Shown here piece after piece: positions 62,806-64,000 of a stretch of 64,000 nt of DNA; the stretch's first letter is position 1; each line of letters opens with the position of its first letter. The DNA lies in assembly GCA_016711295.1 (NCBI GenBank), contig JADJTE010000001.1:587151-651150 (forward strand), given 5' to 3'. A program made the translations under genes and the position numbers. A model generated the notes under the pieces. The model saw only the letters and a program-made list of their open reading frames with translations, made no database searches and was not told where the DNA came from. This stretch comes from Sphingobacteriales bacterium. Lineage in GTDB: Bacteria; Bacteroidota; Bacteroidia; Chitinophagales; UBA2359.

Positions 62806-64000
62806 ATGTCATCGCTTTATTTCAATGCCGACCACGATTTGTTCCGCCAATCGGTGCGCCAATTTATAGCTGCGGAAGTAACGCCCTATATCAACGAGTG
62901 GGAAGAACAACAACAATTGCCCCGCGCTATTTGGCAGCGCATGGGCGAATTGGGCTTTTTGGGCATCAATTACCCCGAACAATACGGCGGTACTGCGGCG
63001 GATTTTTTCTATTCAGTCGCGTTTTTAGAAGAAATATGCCGCTGTGGAGCTGCGGGGTTTGGTGCAGCCATCAGCGTACACCAATATATGGCAACTGCCC
63101 ACATTGCCGAAGCAGGTAGCCATAGTCTCAAAACGCGCTACTTAACCCCCGCCATAGCAGGCGCAAAAATTGCCGCCTTGGGCGTGACCGAACCTAATGC
63201 GGGGTCGGACGTAGCCAATTTGCAAACCACAGCCCACCGCGAGGGCGACGAGTATGTTATTAATGGGCCAAACATTTTATTACCAATGGTTACTATGCCG
63301 ACTTTATCACCTTAGCCTGCCGAACAGGTAGGGCAGACGAGGGCATAGGCGGCATTAGCTTGATAGTAGTAGATACGAACAGCAAAGGCGTGTCGCGCTC
63401 GAAACTCAAAAAAATGGGCTGGTATAGCTCCGACACGGGCGAATTGTTTTTCGACCAAGTGCGCGTGCCCATTGCCAACCTCGTGGGCGTAGAAGGGCAA
63501 GGTTTTTACTATATCATGGAGAGTTTTCAGCTCGAACGCTTGGTGGCAAGCTTAATCACGTCCGTAGCGGGTGCCGAGTATGCCGTTGATATTACCTTGC
63601 GCTATATGCACGAGCGGCACGCTTTCGGGCGACCCATTGCCAAATTCCAAACCCTGCGCCACGATATAGTCAATATAGCCACCGAGCTACGCGCTGCCAA
63701 ACACCTCACCTACCACGCTGCTTGGCAATATAGCCAAGGAAATACAGACGTAGCCGGATGTTCGATGGCTAAACTACTTACGTCCGAGCTGGCTAAAAAA
63801 ACAAGCGATGTATGCTTGCAGTGCTTTGGCGGCTACGGATTCATGGACGAGTACCCCATATCGCGCTTCTACCGCGATATACGGGTGGGTACGATAGTGG
63901 GCGGCACTTCTCAAATTATGCGCGAAATTTTGGCTAAAATTATCATTGACGACAAGCAATATAAAAGTGCCTATAAACACCCAAATACGGAACAAAAAAA
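62806..64000 (+). CDS. Acyl-CoA dehydrogenase, one frameshift, reaches the window edge
   Basis: A second acyl-CoA dehydrogenase. It starts MSSLYFNADHDLFRQSVRQF and continues with GFLGINYPEQYGG and the FAD block ALGVTEPNAGSDVANLQTT. Near 63270 one base is missing after YVING (family continues with a KxFITNGYYADF block), and the rest is in the other frame to 63990: GISLIVVDTNSKGVSRSK, GWYSSDTGELFFDQVRVP, RHAFGRPIAKFQ and GGYGFMDEYPISRFYRDIRV. The final region reads TIVGGTSQIMREI, so the Glu of the short-chain enzymes (IYEGTSE) is Gly here, as in long-chain/isovaleryl-type enzymes where another Glu acts. The stop is not reached by base 64000. The start is nine bases after the end of family A copy 8. 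Confidence 0.85.

Noticed and set aside
1..64000. tRNA, rRNA or known riboswitch genes
   Set aside because: No cloverleaf, rRNA segment or recognisable riboswitch core was seen on either strand; a covariance search would settle it.

Overview
The window looks like chromosomal DNA from a member of the Bacteroidota. The signs are a type IX secretion C-terminal sorting domain on a cyanophycinase-like protein, TAnnTTTG promoter boxes, a cbb3 oxidase operon with fused CcoN-CcoO and the order ccoI-S-NO-Q-P-G-H, and DUF4175 and 37-kDa nucleoid-associated proteins. Genus and species cannot be given. No rRNA, tRNA or CRISPR array was found.

Layout. 0-4.1 kb: edge of a broken kdsD, maf, an APP1-type phosphatase and comM. 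4.6-11.5 kb: purine genes purC-purD-purN and purF, split by an inserted module (BRO-N/Fic protein and a broken hsdS between short tandem-repeat arrays). 11.6-12.4 kb: a tandem Usp protein. 12.8-21.7 kb: a minus-strand operon for cbb3 oxidase and its assembly factors, followed at 22-26 kb by a Crp/Fnr regulator, a nucleoid-associated protein and exported proteins. 26.5-38.6 kb: amine-oxidase-like flavoprotein, GNAT-fold protein, cyanophycinase-like protein, acyl-CoA dehydrogenase, Rpn-type nuclease, DUF4175 protein, cysS. 38.8-47.2 kb: a defence island with two adenine methylases, a RhuM protein, a GIY-YIG/helicase restriction protein and an AAA15 ATPase-RloB (AbiL-like) pair. 47-62 kb: CorA, lipid hydroxylase, methyltransferase, hydrolase, tsaC, PGI/PMI, lipoproteins, nitroreductase, a phospholipase C/S1-P1-like protein, a Tat-exported DUF1501-like protein, a very composite VWA protein, aroE. 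62.1-62.5 kb: a dense cluster of DnaA boxes, almost certainly oriC. 62.8 kb to the end: a second acyl-CoA dehydrogenase.

The most distinctive signal is a family of short non-coding elements (eight copies, mostly 93-132 bp) with termini GTAACTATTTAG/CTAAATAGTTAC. Several are flanked by exact or nearly exact 8-9 bp target duplications, and four keep a canonical G-quadruplex motif. All eight lie in the same orientation. A longer relative (419-432 bp) shares the outermost bases. Elements sit at gene ends and in two cases supply the stop codon.

Data quality: many housekeeping genes (purC, purD, aroE, comM, two acyl-CoA dehydrogenases and others) carry 1-2 base frameshifts, often in short homopolymers, with both reading frames otherwise conserved. 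This points to sequence errors more than real decay, so frameshifted genes are annotated as whole genes with the break noted. kdsD and hsdS instead lack whole internal segments.
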